A program made the position numbers and the translations under genes. Source: Coniferiporia sulphurascens (Eukaryota; Basidiomycota; Agaricomycetes; Hymenochaetales; Hymenochaetaceae). From it: a stretch of DNA of 64,000 nucleotides. The notes beneath the pieces were generated by a model. The model did no database searches. It worked only from the letters and a program-made list of their open reading frames with translations, and was not told the DNA's origin. The stretch is taken from the NCBI GenBank assembly GCA_002794785.1, contig NBBA01000010.1:124001-188000 (forward strand), in the 5' to 3' direction. Of this stretch, positions 1 through 12,588 are shown piece by piece (within the stretch, counting starts at the first letter, position 1; every line of letters begins with the position of its first letter).

Positions 1-126
1 GTTCGGAGAGCCATGTGGAGAAGGGAAAGGCGAATGGTGCGGGGAGCCTGAGGGTACAACGGGTCGCAGGTAGGTGTCCTCAGCGAGGTGGGTAGGGTAT
101 CCCGCGGGGTCCCAGGCGTAGGGCAT
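1..126 (-). CDS. Hypothetical protein, N-terminal part, cut by left window edge
   Basis: The minus strand reads open from an ATG at 126 to the window edge, giving about 42 residues that start MPYAWDPAGYPTH and become Ser/Pro/His-rich (GSPHHSPFPSPHGSP). Codon use is GC-biased and the upstream frame also stays open for about 20 codons, so the true start could lie further right. The Pro/Ser-rich start resembles the disordered N-termini of many Agaricomycete DUF6699 proteins, and a DUF6699 gene lies at 3 kb, but this is only a hint. No domain is visible in the part shown. Confidence 0.35.
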   Translation of the reverse strand, partial: MPYAWDPAGYPTHLAEDTYLRPVVPSGSPHHSPFPSPHGSPN

Positions 127-3011
127 GGCGTCGAGGTGGTATGTGGGTAAAGAGGGGGACAGGGTATCGTAGACGTTAGCGAAGACTATCGATGTCGGTC
201 GTTAAATGGATCGTGAGGGGGAAGTTTTGGATGCGGGGATGGGACAGCGATGAGAGACTTTTATTGATCTCAAGGAGCGCCCGTCCGAAGCCTCGGCTAC
301 TGGTGAGCAATGCTTATTTACAGCTACTTTGCCAGAGGCCGTCCAGCCTGGGGGATCGGTAGCGATCCTGAACTAATATGAGTCGAAACCAGTGCACCCA
401 TGTACCAGCCTTCGCCCATAGGCGCCGTCGACGACGATGTAGGAAGATTGCAGAAAGAAGGGCGGGCTGTGTCTGCGGCAGCAACAGATGCGCCCTGACG
501 TGGCAGCCGGCGCGGAAACGACTGTCCCTCAGAGGATGGCGACCAAGATTTATTTGCAATATTTGCAATATAACCTCATCAATTCAGATTGCCGTGGCGC
601 GGGGAGCGCACAGCTTACGAGAAGATCCACTTACGCTTTTAGATGTGTTCTAACTGTATGTACTAGTTTACTGAGGCCCAGGCTTCCGTTCCTGGATTGT
701 TCTTCTTTTCTGCGATTTCTTGGACTTACAAGTGTGAACTGTGCGTATCCGCAGGAACTGCTGTCCTGAGTCCAGTACGCTCCTCCCTCCCTTTATCCTC
801 TTACAGCTCGAGGCAAGATCTTTTTCTCACTAGCGCTCGTGCCGCAGCGCACACATTCAAGTCCCGCACGCCGCGGCCTCGCGGCTTCAAAACTTCTTGC
901 GCCGAGATATGTGTACCGGCAAAGCTCCTCCCGACAACGGAAAGCCAAAAGGTCTATCGGACGCTGTGCTAGTGTGCTCAAGCGTCGGAAGAGGATCAGC
1001 CCTCCGTGTCGAACGGGCCCTCATCACTGGTGCTGCAACTGGTCTAGTGCAACCCTAATAGTCAGACAGAATCACAATTCTGTCGGTGGGAAGTCTGTCG
1101 CCTCAGCTTCGCAAGACGGGAAGTTGGACACTGCTATTACTGCGGCAATATCAACATAATATCGGACATCGAAGTAGCCCGACCAGCCGTTTTCCCAGAC
1201 GCAAACTCACACCGCGCAGGTCATCTGCGGGCATGCCCCAAGGTGGTGTTCATTTAAGATACCTCTAAGCGCCGGTATTAGGCGCCGCAGGGTCAGGTCC
1301 CGGGCCATGCCCGCTTAATGACAATTTTGACACGCCCCTTGGCGAGGCTCTGTAGACGTTGCTAGCAAATCGAGGCGCAAGCTGTACCGTCGGGAGACAA
1401 GGGGCCCGGGTCTCACTGCAAATTCGGCAAGCGGGGGCGCTGAACTTCTCCAGTGGTTTAATGACTTCAAGACTGTATACATACCTCCCACGCCGTTCCT
1501 TCCTTGTCGCGGACGAAAATATACGGACAGGATGGCTCTATGCATAAACCCCGTCCTTGGCGCATCCACAGGCATCTTGACGGACTGCGGAACTTGTACT
1601 GGGGTAAGTTCGAGTCTAGAGCTTACGAACTACACTGGAAAGCTTTGGCAGTGAAGAGCGTCTATCGAAGTCCGGATCTTCCCTACGTGTTTTGATTGAA
1701 AACTGCGCACGATACAGTCTGACTCCTTCTAAGAAGTCCGAAAAGACGTAGGTTGGTCAGACTAACCACGTATGCAGTGCGGCCACCCGCTTAATTACTC
1801 AAGTTGAATGGTTGTTCCGGAAATTGCCGATTTCTGCCAGTGGAGGGCCACAAGCCATTAAGTGGGAGCACTACAATATTTGGTCGTGTTGACCTTGGTT
1901 TGGGTTTAGGTTCAGCCCTTCATCGCATGAAATTAAGGACGGTGGATATGCTTCGGACACAACAAAACAACTCACTTGTGGACATAGGTATCGAAGCGAT
2001 AAGAAACAATTCGAGCTTCTCCTTCATCAAGGGCGCTAGCAGCATCGGCCCACATGATTATGAACTTTGGAGCTTACAGATAAATGTTATCCAGGAGTTT
2101 AATATGAAGCTGACTGGAATAAACTTAATGCGCCACAAGATCACGACGGGCGCTTAATTATCAATCTCCTTCCGGCACTTCTAGGATCTCCCCACAAGCG
2201 TCAGGTTCACAAGCCAGCTCCTGTTTCACCAGAGTTCTGGTCCCGGTGTGGTTTTGGAGTACATCTCTTTGTACGCTGTCGTGTGCGGCTTTATAAATTC
2301 AGGTCGCAGATGCGACACTCCCAGGATACAATGAGTCCAATATAAGGCTGTGCGGTACAAATAAGGACAAACACTCAAGCCACACTGTGGAAAGTTACAG
2401 AATTATATAGGCCTGGCCGGGTCTTCGTGCAAAAAAGCTCTGCTGTAGACTAGAAAGATGGGATTTGGCGTACGACAATTTTTAACTATTGGATGACTAT
2501 AGCATAAGGTAGGTCATGTTCGTCTGGTCTCACCGCTCGCTGCTTGATGCGCTAAAGGATAACCTAGGTTACGTAACCTCTGGCGGCAAGTCCCGGTTGG
2601 CGATTGTATGTCTTTTTTCTACTTTCCTTTCAGACTGTCAGGCAACTGTTGCTTTCACTCCTGCTTGATCTAAAGCCACGATCTCATCTGGATAGAGGCT
2701 TGAGCAGATGGAGTTTTGTTTATCCTCAACCGTATCATTCCTGCTTAAACACACATCCACAAAAGGACTGGACACCGCTCTCCCTGACTCTGCGACCTCT
2801 CGACCACCCGGACGACAGTGAGCTCAAGCCACGATCTGGCTAGAGCACAATAGCAGAATCTACTGTGGCCAACAGGAATGGAAGTGCTTATGGAGGGTTT
2901 TTGGCTTTTAAATGTGCGTATGTGCGGTCTGGAAGAGTCAATCTGCCACACTTCCTATCGACGGAACTATCCTCCTTAACCGCGTAATACCCAACGACTT
3001 CGAGAATTTCC
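127..3011. other. Intergenic, no supported gene
   Basis: Open frames here are short, overlap each other on both strands and show no family motif, splice-consistent extension or steady codon bias. The longest (117 codons near 1.8-2.16 kb, plus strand) looks random in composition. I see no transposon ends, tRNA boxes or tandem repeats. It may hold promoter sequence for the flanking divergent genes. Confidence 0.5.
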
Positions 3012-3982
3012 ATGGAACTCGCGCCTGCAAGACAGAACCCCGATCTGCACCAGCCTCCGCGATCGGCGTCGTTCGTCCAGTACGTCGATATAACCGATAG
3101 CTACGAGGATTGCAAGACAAAAAAGATGGGTGAGTGGTCGCGGAGTTTTGACGATATCTGTACATGCCATCTAAACGACGTTGCATATGTATAATTACAG
3201 TTAACTTTACCCAGGCCCGAGTACTTCACAACAGTAAGGGCAAGCCGTATGTCCTTAAAAGTTACGACGATCTGCCATTTATCCACCCTGGGCTTGGCAT
3301 CTGGCCCGGGGTCGACATGCAGAGGATCCGTTGGGACCTTTCCAACCCGTCGTCGTACATGTGCAATCGAGCGCTGACTGAAGATGACCTGGAGGCGTCT
3401 CCAATCACCCCACCGCAGCGGAGCCTGCGTCTCGTCTTGGACAAAAACCTCAACTGGGTCATCAGACTCGTACCGCGAGAGGGATACCAACTCATGACCT
3501 TCCGCTGCTTCCTGGAAGGTCTAGGAAACGCTATGCACCACACTGTCCCTTTCTCGAAATGGAAATCGGCCAGCGTTTTCAGAAAGGTTGAAATTTTACG
3601 TGCCTACCTTAAACGCGTGGACGACAGTATCGATCGCACCGGCGAATTCACGGCCACCATCGAGGCATACTACAAATTTCTGACCACTAACAAACCCGAC
3701 ATCGCATACATTCAACGGCACTTCAAAGGCCTCAATGAAAACTTGGACAACTACGTGAAATGTGGAGCAGTGTCAAAAAGGAATCGGAGCTTGCGGATGA
3801 TCGACCTGCTCGGCGAGAACAACATGTTCCAGGGCCTGACGTTCGTCAGGGTGCCGGACATGTGGGAACTCAAAACAACATCGCGCTTCACCCCCGATAA
3901 TGAGCAGCATATGCCTTCCGGACCGGCGGATGGACAAAAGACCCTTCATCTAAGGTCTTCTCACTTTACACATTTTTTGTAA
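3012..3982 (+). CDS. DUF6699-type hypothetical protein
   Basis: Two exons are proposed: 3012-3129 and 3201-3982, joined by a 71-nt GT-AG intron that keeps the frame (KKM|VNFTQARVL). The protein is about 299 residues. The middle carries the pattern of the fungal DUF6699 domain: a WDLSNP segment, PPQRSLRLVL, a tryptophan strand NWVIRLVPREG, the helix FRCFLEGLGNAM, and a closing RMIDLLGENNMFQGL that parallels RRVDFLGSRSWFGGI in the kinase fusion at 36 kb. The family is abundant in Agaricomycetes and has no known function. The start is the first Met of an exon whose splice restores the frame. It lies head-on to the GH127 gene, with only 54 bp between the two stop codons. Confidence 0.6.
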
Positions 3983-4036
3983 ATCTTTTGTATGGACACG
4001 ATTAGTATCGTATATGCAACCCCTTCATTCCTTTTC

Positions 4037-6630
4037 TCATGCACGAGGTAACCAAACCCTATGGTTCGACCTACCGCGGTTCGCCCACATAAAATACGGA
4101 ATCAAAATCAAGTCCTTCATGTTGTCCCCCGTTGATATGTCGCCAGCTACGCGAACCCGGGTCTTTAGTAACACCACTTTTGTACCTGTACCAACCGCGA
4201 ATGTGTCGTCTGGTTCGAACCCCAGTTGAGCTAAACCTTTGCTGTCTACCTCCTCTTCCACGAAAGTGGCGTCATCGGGCAGACGTATGGCTCTTGGATC
4301 TCCTACGCTGGGATTGTCAATAGTTTCAGCACAGTAAATAAGCGGCCCTCGGGCAATCGCAACGCAATGCCTGTTGTCCAGGTTGAGAGGGTGCGGGTTA
4401 ATCCTCCGTGTCCTGAATGTGAATACCGCTGTCACTGTCACCGGCGTCTTCGGCTTCAAGCTCATGCTCAAAATGCAAGCGCCAAATCCGATTTGTTGAA
4501 CTTGAGCATCCGTTGAAGATGAGGTCTACGCGGCAAATTGAATGAGTGATTAACTTAGTCAGCCACTAATAAGTAATGAACTCACAGTGAATCCCTCGCT
4601 TTCGTTCGGAATCCTGAGGTAAAGCGAGAAATTCTCCACATCACAGGAGCTCTCGATTGTAAAAGTAGCTCCACCGCTCCACGGCCCGTTAGAGCTCTGC
4701 ACAATGTTTACGACTGCACCGGAAGAGAGGGCGATCTGCACTGTCGAGGATATGTACAAATGTACAAAAACCGTGTTATCATCCCGGACGCCATAAATAT
4801 AACCTCCGACGGAGCCGATCAAACGAGAGGTCTTATCGGCGCAGTGTTAGAATCAAGTGCGTTAACAGGAGCATTGCGTAGAATAAGACTCACATTAGCG
4901 GGACAGCACGCGACTTCGAACCAACTACGTCGCGCGAAGTAGCCGTCAATTGTTGCCAGCGGATTGTCATAGAAAAAACTCTTCCCATCGAGTGAGATGC
5001 CAACAAGCACTGCGTTATACAACGCCAGTTCTAGGACTTGCACGTATTCCACGTTTAGGGGATTAATTTGAATCATTTGGTGTGCGTAAAAAACCAGGGC
5101 GATAGCTGCACATGTCTCCAAATACCCTATGATTCAAGCAGGTCAAAATCAGATGATGACAATTTCGGTACGATATCTTACCGGATTCATTGGGCAAATA
5201 ATAGTCTGGGCCGAATCCCTCCCAGTCCGGCATTGCACCTAGTCCCCCCTGAGTAAAAGGAATCACCTAGATGCAGGAAAACGATTTGTGCGGACACTTA
5301 CAGTAACATACATCTTGCGGTGCGTTGTAGACTCCCAGAGACGGTCTAAAGCACTCCTTAGCTTACAGTCACCTTTGAGTCTGGCCACCCCGGCTGCGCC
5401 AGCCAACCAGTACCTATTGTCCGAAAAAGCATTATCAAGCCATAAAGAAGATCCACCTGAGGATGAACTAACATCGCCCGAACAGAATGCCCTTCGACGC
5501 TTGCCATCTGGCGGATTGGCCTGTCTGCTTGGTGGTATGAATAGGGCGGACCGTGTCCTGGACCGGGCCGCGGCGGTTCCCCTCGCGCATTTGCCTCAAT
5601 ATCATAGTAGTGGCCTTCAGGTCCGTGAGTCCCGCGCTCGCTGATGAAGTAGTTTGCGAGCCGCAGAAGAGACTCATCGCCGGTGGTATCGTAAGCCCGC
5701 ACCAGCGCTAGTTCTATTTCTTCGTGTCCTGGGTAACTAGGCCGATTTGAGTAACAGTAAATGATGCGTGCGAGGTTGCCAATAGCAAAATCGCTTACCC
5801 CTTTTTCTTGCCCACCTCAGGTCCGAAGATGGTGTCAATATACTTAATGAACTTAAGCAAAGGACCAAGAAGCCTGTAGGAACCCGAATATGTGTAGTGC
5901 GCTAATCCTGCTTCTAATAGATGCCCGGCGCAATACAGCTCATGGGACCACCTAGATAGGCGCATATCAACACATTCGATCGAACACTCGGAAAACAGAG
6001 AGCATACGCAATATTCGCCCAGCGCTTGTCTGGTTCAACGACCTGATAAACGAAAGTCAGCGCTCTGTATGAAGTTTCATCCTGATGCTGACACACAGTG
6101 TAGTACGTGTTAATGTAGCCGTCTTCATGCTGCGCCCCGCGAATGTTATCGACTGCTTCCTCAACGAGACGACTCAGCGTTGGATCCGGCTCAATTGTAA
6201 GCAAGTAGCACGCTGCCTCTAGCCATTTCGCTATGTCCGAATCCCTACGATACGTGCAAATGGTGAACCAGGTCAGGCGGTCCCGACTCCCCATGGTCAC
6301 CTTGGATGGCGCTTACCAAAACTGATGCCTGTATCGAATAAAAGCGAGAGATGCGAAACAGTTAACACATGGAACTAAGACACGAACATAAACCGAGACG
6401 CACGGCTTATTAGGATCCCCAGGCTTCCACTGGAGCTTTAGGCAGTCCCACCGACCAGTCTCCTTCATCTGCTTATACATGGCAGGTAATGAGCCTTCGC
6501 GGACTTTCTGCATACGCCCGGACCAGAATCCGGGGAGTATGGAGACGTTTTGAAACGGGACAGGCCTCATCGCTAGTGTTGAGCTGGACGGACCGGACAT
6601 ATTGGACGTGGCCGAATTGCGCTCAGACAC
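4037..6630 (-). CDS. Glycoside hydrolase family 127 (beta-L-arabinofuranosidase-like, formerly DUF1680)
   Basis: Multi-exon minus-strand gene, start ATG at 6630, stop at 4037. Spliced segments follow the GH127 order: PVPFQNVSILPGFWSGRMQ, then HQFWDSDIAKWLEAACYLL (two small introns just before this point), QHEDGYINTYYT, SHELYCAGHLLEAG, YHQADRPIR, SVEGHSVRAM, FGPDYYLPNESG, then an ETCAA motif and a later ACCPANVSLI motif, and finally a beta-sandwich ending IPYFMWANRGR. In characterised GH127 enzymes a Glu-x-Cys plus a Cys-Cys pair hold zinc around the nucleophilic cysteine; both motifs are present, so the active site looks intact. The enzyme should release terminal L-arabinofuranose. No N-terminal signal peptide is seen, so the protein may be cytosolic. 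The neighbouring MFS gene on the same strand may import the oligosaccharide. Confidence 0.88.
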
Positions 6631-7422
6631 AGGAACGTCTTATCTAGGTCCGCTGGGCAGTAGACAGCACCTCACAAAACTCTGAAACCCCAGGCGAGTC
6701 TCTGAGTTGCGCACCGACAGAGTTAAAGCTTCAGCGCAGTTGAACGGTCGGGCGGAAGATCCTTGAGGAGGACCACGACTCGATAGTACAAACGTTAGCA
6801 GCATGTGCTCGTGAGACCATGTGAACAAAGATAACGAGGGGTAGATAATAGATAGAAATGACACCGAGCTTAAAGAACTATCGCTCCCCATCTCGTCTTT
6901 CAGGTGATATGGCATTGTCAACGACCGCCGTCAACCAAGAGAAGTTTAAGTTTAAGTGGCGAGGCGATTCAAATTGCCAAACCACTGGAAATGTTTACGT
7001 AATACAATTATATAAAAAGTAGGCTAGCCGGTACGCCCGAACGTAGTGAATCTATACGTATTGGCAATACTATGTACACGTTTTTCGGACTAGTCAAAGC
7101 AGAGCGAAGGTGACTTACGGACTCATAAAATCTAAGAGAGAAACCAGGACAGGCGGACGAATTCTATACAATGGATACAGCAAAGACAGCTGTTACACGG
7201 ACACCTATAAGCACGGATCAGTAAAGGAGAGAAGGCGGTCAGATGGCCCAATGTGTATAGTAGCAGGATAAAGGTCTAAGGTAGAGTACCAGAGAGAGAG
7301 CATCAATCAGCGCGGCGAACGCCGTGCGGAATAGCCGCCCACAGACCCAGCATGACGCAAAAGACGCTCACGATCCTATATATAACCAATACGTCAATAT
7401 CAAAGGCAAATCCACAAATGAA
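6631..7422. other. Intergenic between GH127 and MFS genes
   Basis: About 790 bp, AT-richer than the flanking exons. It must contain the GH127 promoter and the MFS 3' end. A 93-codon minus-strand frame at 6640-6921 has no family motif and is not supported. Confidence 0.5.
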
Positions 7423-9229
7423 CTATTTTGCATACAGGGGTTGCAGACTGGTAACACCGAATTTTGACGAGAGTGCACCGGTGATGAACGGCAGGAGGGC
7501 AGATCCCGCCTGTCCGAGTCCCCCAATCCAACTGACCGCACCAGAGATAAGCCAGTGTGGGACAAGGCGGCCGGCAATTGTAATCAGAATAGGATAGACC
7601 GGACCGAGGAAAAGACCGATGAATGCGACAGCAATCGCATTGCCGACAAGAGAAGGTACGAGCCAAATTGTGATCTCGAGACTAAACAATACACGATCAA
7701 GAAAGCTTTCTTGAGGAAGAACTAACACAACTCACGCTATGCAGAGACATATGTATAGCCAGATGACCCGCCGCTCCCCAACCTAGGATACATCTATTTA
7801 GCAGGGTTTCGATGGTAGTACTAGAACTCACCAGTTTGTTGAACCAAAGCAGGGAGACTCTACCAAGCGTCAACCCCGCGAAGAAACCTGACGTTAAATA
7901 TCCTGCAGAGCTTCCTCCGTGCCGTTCATCGACAACGAAAGTCACAATCCAACCTGCAGGACGCCCGTATCAAAATAGTGTGTATGTATGCGTGAGATAG
8001 GGACAGCTTACCACCCAAAGTAACTTCTGCGCCGACATAGGCCAGGGCAAAGAAAGCAAGCAAGTGAACGACCTTGAGTCTGAACACCTGACTGTAAACG
8101 TTTCCTTGGACGCCCGTTTGCTCGCGAACCGTTTGTCCCGCCTTCCGGAGAATGACTAAGAAGAGAAATATCAGAGAGTAATACATGCTGAAGACTCATA
8201 TTTCTGACCATCCATGTGCTCGAATTTAAAAACTAGTATCAACGATACAACGTTGATGATCGAACCGCCTAGCGAGGCAAGGAAGTGGAACGACCAGTGC
8301 TGCATAGTGGCAAATTTTGTGGCAGATAACGGGGCGACTAGAGCCCCAATACCATATGCAGCTTGGAGGATGCCCATTTTAGCCGAGACATTGTGGTCGA
8401 GGTGCACGACAAAGACCAGCGCCCCGGAATTCTGTTTGTCAATGGCATAGGTACAAGAATTAACAGGGGCAAAAGCCACCGACCTGAAGAGCGACGCCAA
8501 ATCCCGAGAATATCGGTGCGATCGCAAAAGCGGGGAACGGAGGTGCTGCTGCTTGTATGCAGTAGGCAATTGCCTGGGTGGCTGCACCGATCACAAGAGT
8601 CTATAGTTTGTTCGTATTAGCACTCAAGACGTAAAAGGGAGGTGCAGCATTACCGTTCCGAAACCCAGCTTTGGGGTCAGACGAAAGTTCGCAACCGCGC
8701 CAGTTACAAAGCCCTAAATTGAAAAAACCTCGGTTCAATAATGGCTAGTTTTCAAGAGACAGTTTAACGACGAGCACGCACTACACAGTTGGAGACGAAT
8801 ATCATGGAGACGACAGTAAAACCAATCTTTAAAGCAACATCAGCGGCTGCACAGGGGAAAAACACAGGGGATTCCTCCCACGTTGTAATGTCGCTGCATA
8901 GCAGGAAGCAAGGGACCATTTGTGCCATCGTTCCAACCTTCCATGAATATTGCCCATAGGAGAGCAGCAAAGTATATGTATTCTGCTCGCCGAAGCTTTT
9001 TTGTGTCTACAAGTGGTGCAGGGGGAGGATCGAAAACAGCAGGCGCAATAGTTATATCACCAGCAGGCAGTACAGAAAGCTCAAAACCCTTTAGTTCATC
9101 TCCAGGTGTCGTCGCAGCAGTATTGAATCCCGTGGTGTCCATTGCAGATGCGATTGAGAAAGCTGGCTCGTCCATATCAGCTTTTCCCCCAGACTCGAGC
9201 TCTGAGAAGGATGTAATCGTGCCAGGCAT
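7423..9229 (-). CDS. MFS transporter, fungal BSC6/fucose-permease-like type
   Basis: Minus-strand gene starting at the ATG at 9229 (MPGTITSFSELES) and ending at 7423, with several short introns. A cytosolic acidic N-tail is followed by the first membrane segment (YIYFAALLWAIFMEGWNDG) and the loop NGPLLPAMQRHYNV, a signature of fungal MFS proteins of this subgroup. Later segments include AKMGILQAAYGIGALVAPL, a helix around ASLGGSIINVVSLILVF, VVHLLAFFALAYVGAEVTL, SSAGYLTSGFFAGLTLGR and IGLFLGPVYPILI, ending SLQPLYAK. About 12 membrane segments are expected. The substrate cannot be read from sequence; the adjacent GH127 gene makes an arabinose-containing sugar a reasonable guess. An inverted CCAAT motif (gattgg) lies upstream near 9416. 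Confidence 0.82.
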
Positions 9230-10856
9230 GGCAAAGGTGGGAAAGGGAATTTGGGGGGGAAGTATGAGACCCGGACGGTGCCAGAGGAGACATACTACTT
9301 AAAGTAAATCTAAATGACTGCAAGTAAGAGCCGAACATTCTCCGCATCGGTTCGACGCGGATGGGCACACCGGGTCCGAACCGGGTGTACGTAATTAAAC
9401 ACATCGGCGGCCTGCGATTGGTTAGGTAAGTGATATCGCGAGTTTTAAGAAGTCTGCAAACTTACTACTGGGATTTTTTTGACTGCGGTTCGGAATACCT
9501 GCATGCCTATTTATCTTCCGCTCCGTCGCCTACCCCCAAACCCCAAAAGGCGCACACCCAAAGGTCTGGGGTTGGCTTTCTGGATGATCCCTAATCATCA
9601 TTTTGTTACTTCCCACCTACTCCGCGCGCTTTGATTAGCCAAATAGCGGGGATCCGGGGTGCCGTTCTGTCGGAGCAAGACCTCGTCCCAAGGGCAAGCA
9701 GGTGGGCTATACAAACATTTTCAATCTGCGGCGCACCGCATTATTGCAGCGGTTAGCGTAAATCTTCCGTGACGCCCATCCGGTTCATAAAGATATTTTC
9801 GATTCACTTTTTTCTTCTTCAGAACGTGTAGAAAAAGGAGCTCCGCGCTCTTCTTTTGCTAATTCACGACAAACGAACCACAGATACGCTGTATATCCAC
9901 TGTTTATGCTACCTGTAGGCCCGAGGTAGCCTCGGTATACCGTTCCGAGTGTACCGTTTCGATTGACAGGAAGAAATGCTGTCGCGAACGACGTGAAATT
10001 TTCCATGAATACGCTTCCTCCAATAGGTGTTATCAAGCCACTCGAGGCGAAGTCGAAGCCAATCTGCATTAAACCCCTTCCTTTCGATCGAAAATCGCCT
10101 TGGTTCGAGAAGAGAAGGATCCGGGGGCAAACGGAGAAGACAAGACAGTGGCATATGTATAGATGAGTAAGAAAGCACTTAATGTTCCGAAGTTCTAGGC
10201 GCGCCAAATCGTCCGATTTAAATTAGGCTTATTGAATAGCCCTTAAAGAGCGATACTAGAGACCTGCTGATGTGAGTGTCCTATGTCCAGAGTATGCTCC
10301 GAGTCCCGGAATTATGCCGCCTGGGGGAAGAAAAGGGGGGGAGCCGGTCTGAGCCTGGATCATTTGCGTTTAAAAACCAATGAGATCCGCGGAAGGCCAG
10401 AGCTCTCTCATTGCATATTGTACGACCGTTCAGTTGACACAGAAAACTTGCGCATTCCTCGCGGATTGATTCTGCCACATAATTGTACCCGTGTCCCCCC
10501 TGACGCAGATCCGCACCGACCACCCGATTCCCGTTCAGCTGGAGTTCCGAAGGCTCGAAGGAAGCAGCACTTCTGAGCGTCTATTAGTCTTTTTGTCGAT
10601 GCAAAAGCCTTCACAATATTAAAACAAGAAAGCTGAGCACTTCCCGATTTTCGGACCGGAGATTTTATGTAACGCCAGTAATCGATGGAAAGCTGAGGCG
10701 CGGTAGAAGAAATTCATCTTCGTTTATAACTCATGCAGAAAATCATTCATTTATTCAATTTGAGACTAATAAACACAAGCCTGAGACTGAATTTCATTAC
10801 ATCATATAACACATAAGTGGCTCGGCTAGAAATGATAAACCTCAGGCTTATCTTTT
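9230..10856. other. Intergenic, with one unassigned minus-strand open segment
   Basis: It holds the MFS promoter and a minus-strand open frame around 9785-10120 with coding-like segments (GLITPIGGSVFMENF, NRNGTLGTVYRGYLGP) but no family I recognise, no clear start and no clear neighbouring exons. It may be a gene relic. The rest shows nothing I can support. Confidence 0.35.
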
Positions 10857-12191
10857 TCACTCTTCCTGCTTCAAAGCAAGTCCTGGCGTCTCCGCAATGC
10901 GATATACGAGCTTTTCTGCATGAACTTCGCCATTTATCAACAAGTCGATACCGTCCGCGACGCTTGCGAGACCATTGGGCATTAACCTTACGCGGTTCGG
11001 TAGCAGGGGAAGCGGGTTCATGTCTGACGGTACGAGGTACGTCGATATCTGGCGGTAGAAGCGCCTAGCGACTGTGTTTCCGCACAAGACCATCAATAAT
11101 AAGAAAAGTTGCTCAAGCAACTAGCAGAAATCAACTCACAGGCTTCATCTAGGATGTATGCACTTGCAACATACGTGAGCCGAGCCTCTATTCCATCCGG
11201 TAACTGGTCATGTTCTAGGAAACTGTGTAGCAAATATGTCACCGCGCCCTTTCCGTCCGGCGCTGTTTGCGACAGCACTCCCGCGAGGAGCAACGTTGAT
11301 CCGTCGAGAGTGATGGCGTCGAAGGCGACGGAGGTTGGGCGTTCCGCCAATGCCTCTACCAGCACGGATTCCTGTATCCTACTCGTCAGTCTGCGAATTG
11401 ATGAGAATGATTTCGCCGTACCAAATCGTCTTCTTCGTCTTGATATTCACGATAATCGATGACAACGTCTGCACCAATTGACCTGACGTACTCAGTCGAT
11501 TCTCCCGCAACCCCGACGACGAAGAAGCCCGCGCGTTTTGCAAGCTGGACTGCATACGCACCGACAGACGACGACGCGCCGTATATAACTATGCCGTTGC
11601 CGTTATCTATCGCGTGCGAATTATGATTAGCATTGTTGGAAAGCTGTCGCGAAGCACGGGGCAGACGCACCAGGAGCAAGTGATGTATCGGCGGGCGGCT
11701 CGGGAAGACCCAGGACGACAAACAGACCAATAGCTGCGGTCATTACGGCAAGTGGCAGCGTCGACGCCTCTTCAAATGTTATCGAGTCTGGTATCCGGAA
11801 CGTTGTGGACTCAGGCGCAACACTATATTGCGCGTATCCACCATACTGTACTCCGAGTCTCAAAATTGTCCACTTGGAGTTCGATGATACACACAAAACC
11901 TACCTTGTTGTCCCTCATGCGCATCTTCGTGAACGCAGCGACACGCTCACCAGGCGCGTACTCGAGAGCCCCCATGCCGCTTTCAACAACGTAACCGGCA
12001 ACGTCGTTGCCCTCGATGAATGCATAGTCCTCTGCGTCGGGTATGAGCTTATAGTCCTTCGGGTTCGCCGCAACAGCGACGTTGCGGATGAGCACCTCAT
12101 CTGGACCTGGCGTAGGGATGGGGAACGTCTGAAGGGTGTAGGACGTCGGGGTTGTGAGCACGCCGAGCTGCGTCGCCGTAGATATCGACAT
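10857..12191 (-). CDS. Zinc-independent MDR oxidoreductase (quinone reductase/trans-enoyl reductase-like)
   Basis: Start ATG at 12191 (MSISTATQLGVLTTPTS), stop at 10857, with several short introns. The N-terminal GroES-like domain has GPDEVLIRNVAVAANPKDYK and FIEGNDVAGYVVESG, then APGERVAAF. A spliced exon gives KYGGYAQYSVAPE and ITFEEASTLPLAVMTA. The Rossmann fold shows IVIYGASSSVGAYAVQLAK, a form of the nucleotide-binding loop seen in NADPH-dependent MDR enzymes, followed by VGVAGESTEYVRSIGADVV. The zinc-ligand cysteines of true alcohol dehydrogenases are absent. The C-terminus (MPNGLASVADGIDLLINGEV...AEKLVYRI) matches fungal enoyl reductase/'zinc-binding dehydrogenase toxD-like' proteins. 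The substrate is unknown; there is no biosynthetic gene cluster around it. Confidence 0.83.
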
Positions 12192-12588
12192 AATGGTCCG
12201 TATCAAGATCCCCTGAAGGAGGCACGGTGTTGATCTGGGTGAAAAGCATAATGGAACCGCCTTATAAAGAAATCTAGAGAAACCTGGAGAAACTGTTATG
12301 GCGCCCAACGAAGCCGCGCGCATGAGAACTAGGAATCACTTTGTCGATATGTAAGCGTAGCGGAACCTTTCCCACTGTGTCAACTTACTCTCAAGGATGA
12401 AATTGAGCGAAATGCATTTTTATAAAAGAGTGTTACAAGCCGATATAATAAAAGAAGGAATGTATAAGTAGTAATGTGCGCTTAGGAGATATGTAGTAAC
12501 TTGAGCAGAGAGTAGGACTTAGTCGGTGTTTTAGGAGCTGGGGTCAGACGTATACAAAGGCAAGATAGACATAGGAATCGATTTCCGC
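12192..12588. other. Intergenic
   Basis: About 400 bp of AT-rich sequence with no gene, between the oxidoreductase start and the end of the secreted-protein gene. Both neighbours are on the minus strand, so it should contain the oxidoreductase promoter. Confidence 0.5.

Noticed and set aside
4205..4220. tRNA B-box-like GGTTCGAACCCC
   Set aside because: It lies within the coding sequence of the GH127 gene and no A-box or cloverleaf can be drawn around it.
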